From positions 1 to 39,500 of the forward strand of contig DASXAM010000281.1 in the NCBI GenBank assembly GCA_036404275.1: a stretch of 39,500 nt of DNA, read 5' to 3'. The position numbers were made by a program, and so were the translations under genes. The DNA comes from AP-15 sp036404275. Lineage in GTDB: Bacteria; Pseudomonadota; Alphaproteobacteria; ATCC43930; CGMCC-115725. The notes beneath the pieces were generated by a model. That model had not been told where the DNA came from and did no database searches. It was given only the letters and a program-made list of their open reading frames with translations. Below are positions 38,573 to 39,500 of the stretch, one piece after another. Positions within the stretch are counted from its first letter, which is position 1. Each line of letters starts with the position of its first letter.

Positions 38573-39500
38573 GCCAGCGCGTGCGCCGGCTCGAGCGCGG
38601 GAATGATCCCTTCGAGGCGGCTGCACAGCTGAAAGGCTGCGAGCGCCTCCTCATCGGTGATCGCAACATATTGCACGCGGCCTTGGTCATTGAGCCAGGC
38701 GTGCTCGGGGCCGATGCCCGGGTAGTCGAGCCCGGCCGAGATCGAATGCGCGTCCTTGATCTGGCCGTCTTCGTCCTGCAGCAAATAGGTGCGGTTGCCG
38801 TGCAGCACGCCGGGCATGCCGCCGTTCAGCGAGGCGGCGTGGAGGCCGGTGTCGAGCCCTTTCCCGCCGGCTTCGACCCCGATCATCGCGACCGAAGGCT
38901 CGTCGAGAAACGGGTGGAAGAGGCCCATCGCGTTCGAGCCGCCGCCGATACAGGCGACCAGGGTGTCGGGCAGCCGGCCCTCGGCCCGCTGCAATTGCTC
39001 GCGGGTTTCGCGGCCGATCACCGACTGGAAGTCGCGCACCATCGCTGGATAGGGATGCGGCCCGGCGACCGTGCCGATCACATAGAAGGTGTCGTCGACA
39101 TGGGCGACCCAGTCGCGCAATGCCTCGTTCATCGCGTCTTTCAGCGTGGCGGTGCCGGAATGCACCGGGATCACCTCGGCGCCGAGCAATTTCATGCGGA
39201 AGACGTTGGGCTTTTGCCGCTCGATGTCGGTCGCCCCCATATAAACGACGCAAGGCAGGTCGAAGAGCGCGCAGGCGGTCGCGGTCGCGACCCCGTGCTG
39301 CCCCGCGCCGGTCTCGGCGATGATGCGACGCTTCTCCATGCGCCGGGCGACCAGGGTCTGCCCCAACACGTTGTTGATCTTGTGCGCGCCGGTATGGTTG
39401 AGCTCGTCGCGCTTCAGATAGATTTTAGCGCCGCCGAAATGGCGGCTGAGGCGCTCGGCGAAATACAACGGGCTGGGGCGGCCGACATAATGCTCGAGGT
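38455..39500 (-). CDS. trpB: Tryptophan synthase beta chain TrpB (partial)
   Basis: The C-terminal 348 codons of TrpB; the gene begins beyond the right edge. In the window it reads EHYVGRPSPLYFAERLSRHF, then LNHTGAHKINNVLGQ with the PLP-binding lysine, ETGAGQHGVATATACALF, and CIGGGSNAMGLFHPF (phosphate-binding glycines). Next come GLDYPGIGPEHAWL and the end NLCGRGDKDIFAVADRLGVRL. The enzyme condenses indole, channelled from TrpA, with serine to give tryptophan. trpA does not follow; the downstream side is occupied by the opposing MBL-fold remnant, which overlaps the last 118 bases. The usual trpB-trpA pairing is therefore broken at this end. Confidence 0.97.
   Translation of the reverse strand, partial: LEHYVGRPSPLYFAERLSRHFGGAKIYLKRDELNHTGAHKINNVLGQTLVARRMEKRRIIAETGAGQHGVATATACALFDLPCVVYMGATDIERQKPNVFRMKLLGAEVIPVHSGTATLKDAMNEALRDWVAHVDDTFYVIGTVAGPHPYPAMVRDFQSVIGRETREQLQRAEGRLPDTLVACIGGGSNAMGLFHPFLDEPSVAMIGVEAGGKGLDTGLHAASLNGGMPGVLHGNRTYLLQDEDGQIKDAHSISAGLDYPGIGPEHAWLNDQGRVQYVAITDEEALAAFQLCSRLEGIIPALEPAHALAYVGKIAPKLPRDHLLVMNLCGRGDKDIFAVADRLGVRL

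Overview
The window is GC-rich (wobble positions mostly G or C) and densely coding, and it looks like the chromosome of an alphaproteobacterium, probably Rhodospirillales-like. The main evidence is a DivK-PleD pair, an EipB/DUF1849 envelope protein, a CCDC90/DUF1640-type small protein, and the gene order pyrB-pyrC'-plsY-dprA-topA-rnr. I see no rRNA, tRNA, CRISPR array, prophage or insertion sequence. The genus cannot be fixed from the sequence alone.

Layout. (1) 1-5.4 kb is a metabolic block. On the minus strand are a partial MDR oxidoreductase, a ketopantoate-reductase-family protein and a small membrane protein. On the plus strand is a MaoC hydratase, Asp-box propeller and acyl-CoA dehydrogenase run, which ends tail-to-tail with a histidine phosphatase. 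(2) 5.5-7.65 kb holds a Wzx-type flippase and then the largest non-coding stretch (668 bp), with a perfect 18-bp palindrome and a good sigma-54 promoter candidate. (3) 7.65-12.5 kb is the prkA-yeaH-ycgB(spoVR) stress triad. (4) 12.5-17.3 kb carries tsaD-gpsA and clpS-clpA. (5) 17.4-29.8 kb starts with a CaiB/BaiF CoA-transferase divergent from a long plus-strand run: pyrB, vapB, vapC, pyrC', plsY, dprA, topA, rnr, an S41 lipoprotein protease and rpmG. (6) 29.9-34.6 kb is a minus-strand run: aspS, eipB-like, divK, pleD. (7) 34.7-39.5 kb holds an amidohydrolase, a nonsense-interrupted DUF1640 gene, tungstate transporter genes tupB-tupA without a visible ATPase gene, an eroded metallo-beta-lactamase-fold gene, and partial trpB.

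How the genes fit together. The pyr run joins pyrimidine synthesis (aspartate transcarbamoylase plus a dihydroorotase homologue lacking its HxH metal ligands) to phospholipid synthesis (plsY), DNA processing (dprA, topA) and RNA decay (rnr), mostly by start/stop overlaps. A VapBC toxin-antitoxin pair sits inside this run, and the toxin stop overlaps the pyrC' start as ATGA. pyrC' has no visible ribosome-binding site, so its translation probably depends on the toxin gene. This is the most unusual arrangement in the window.

Several genes show erosion or odd starts: dprA has no ATG/GTG/TTG at its conserved N-terminus, rnr lacks its usual N-terminal domains, a single TAG splits the DUF1640 gene, and the MBL-fold gene has lost its catalytic core. 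The 36.0-38.6 kb region appears to be decaying.
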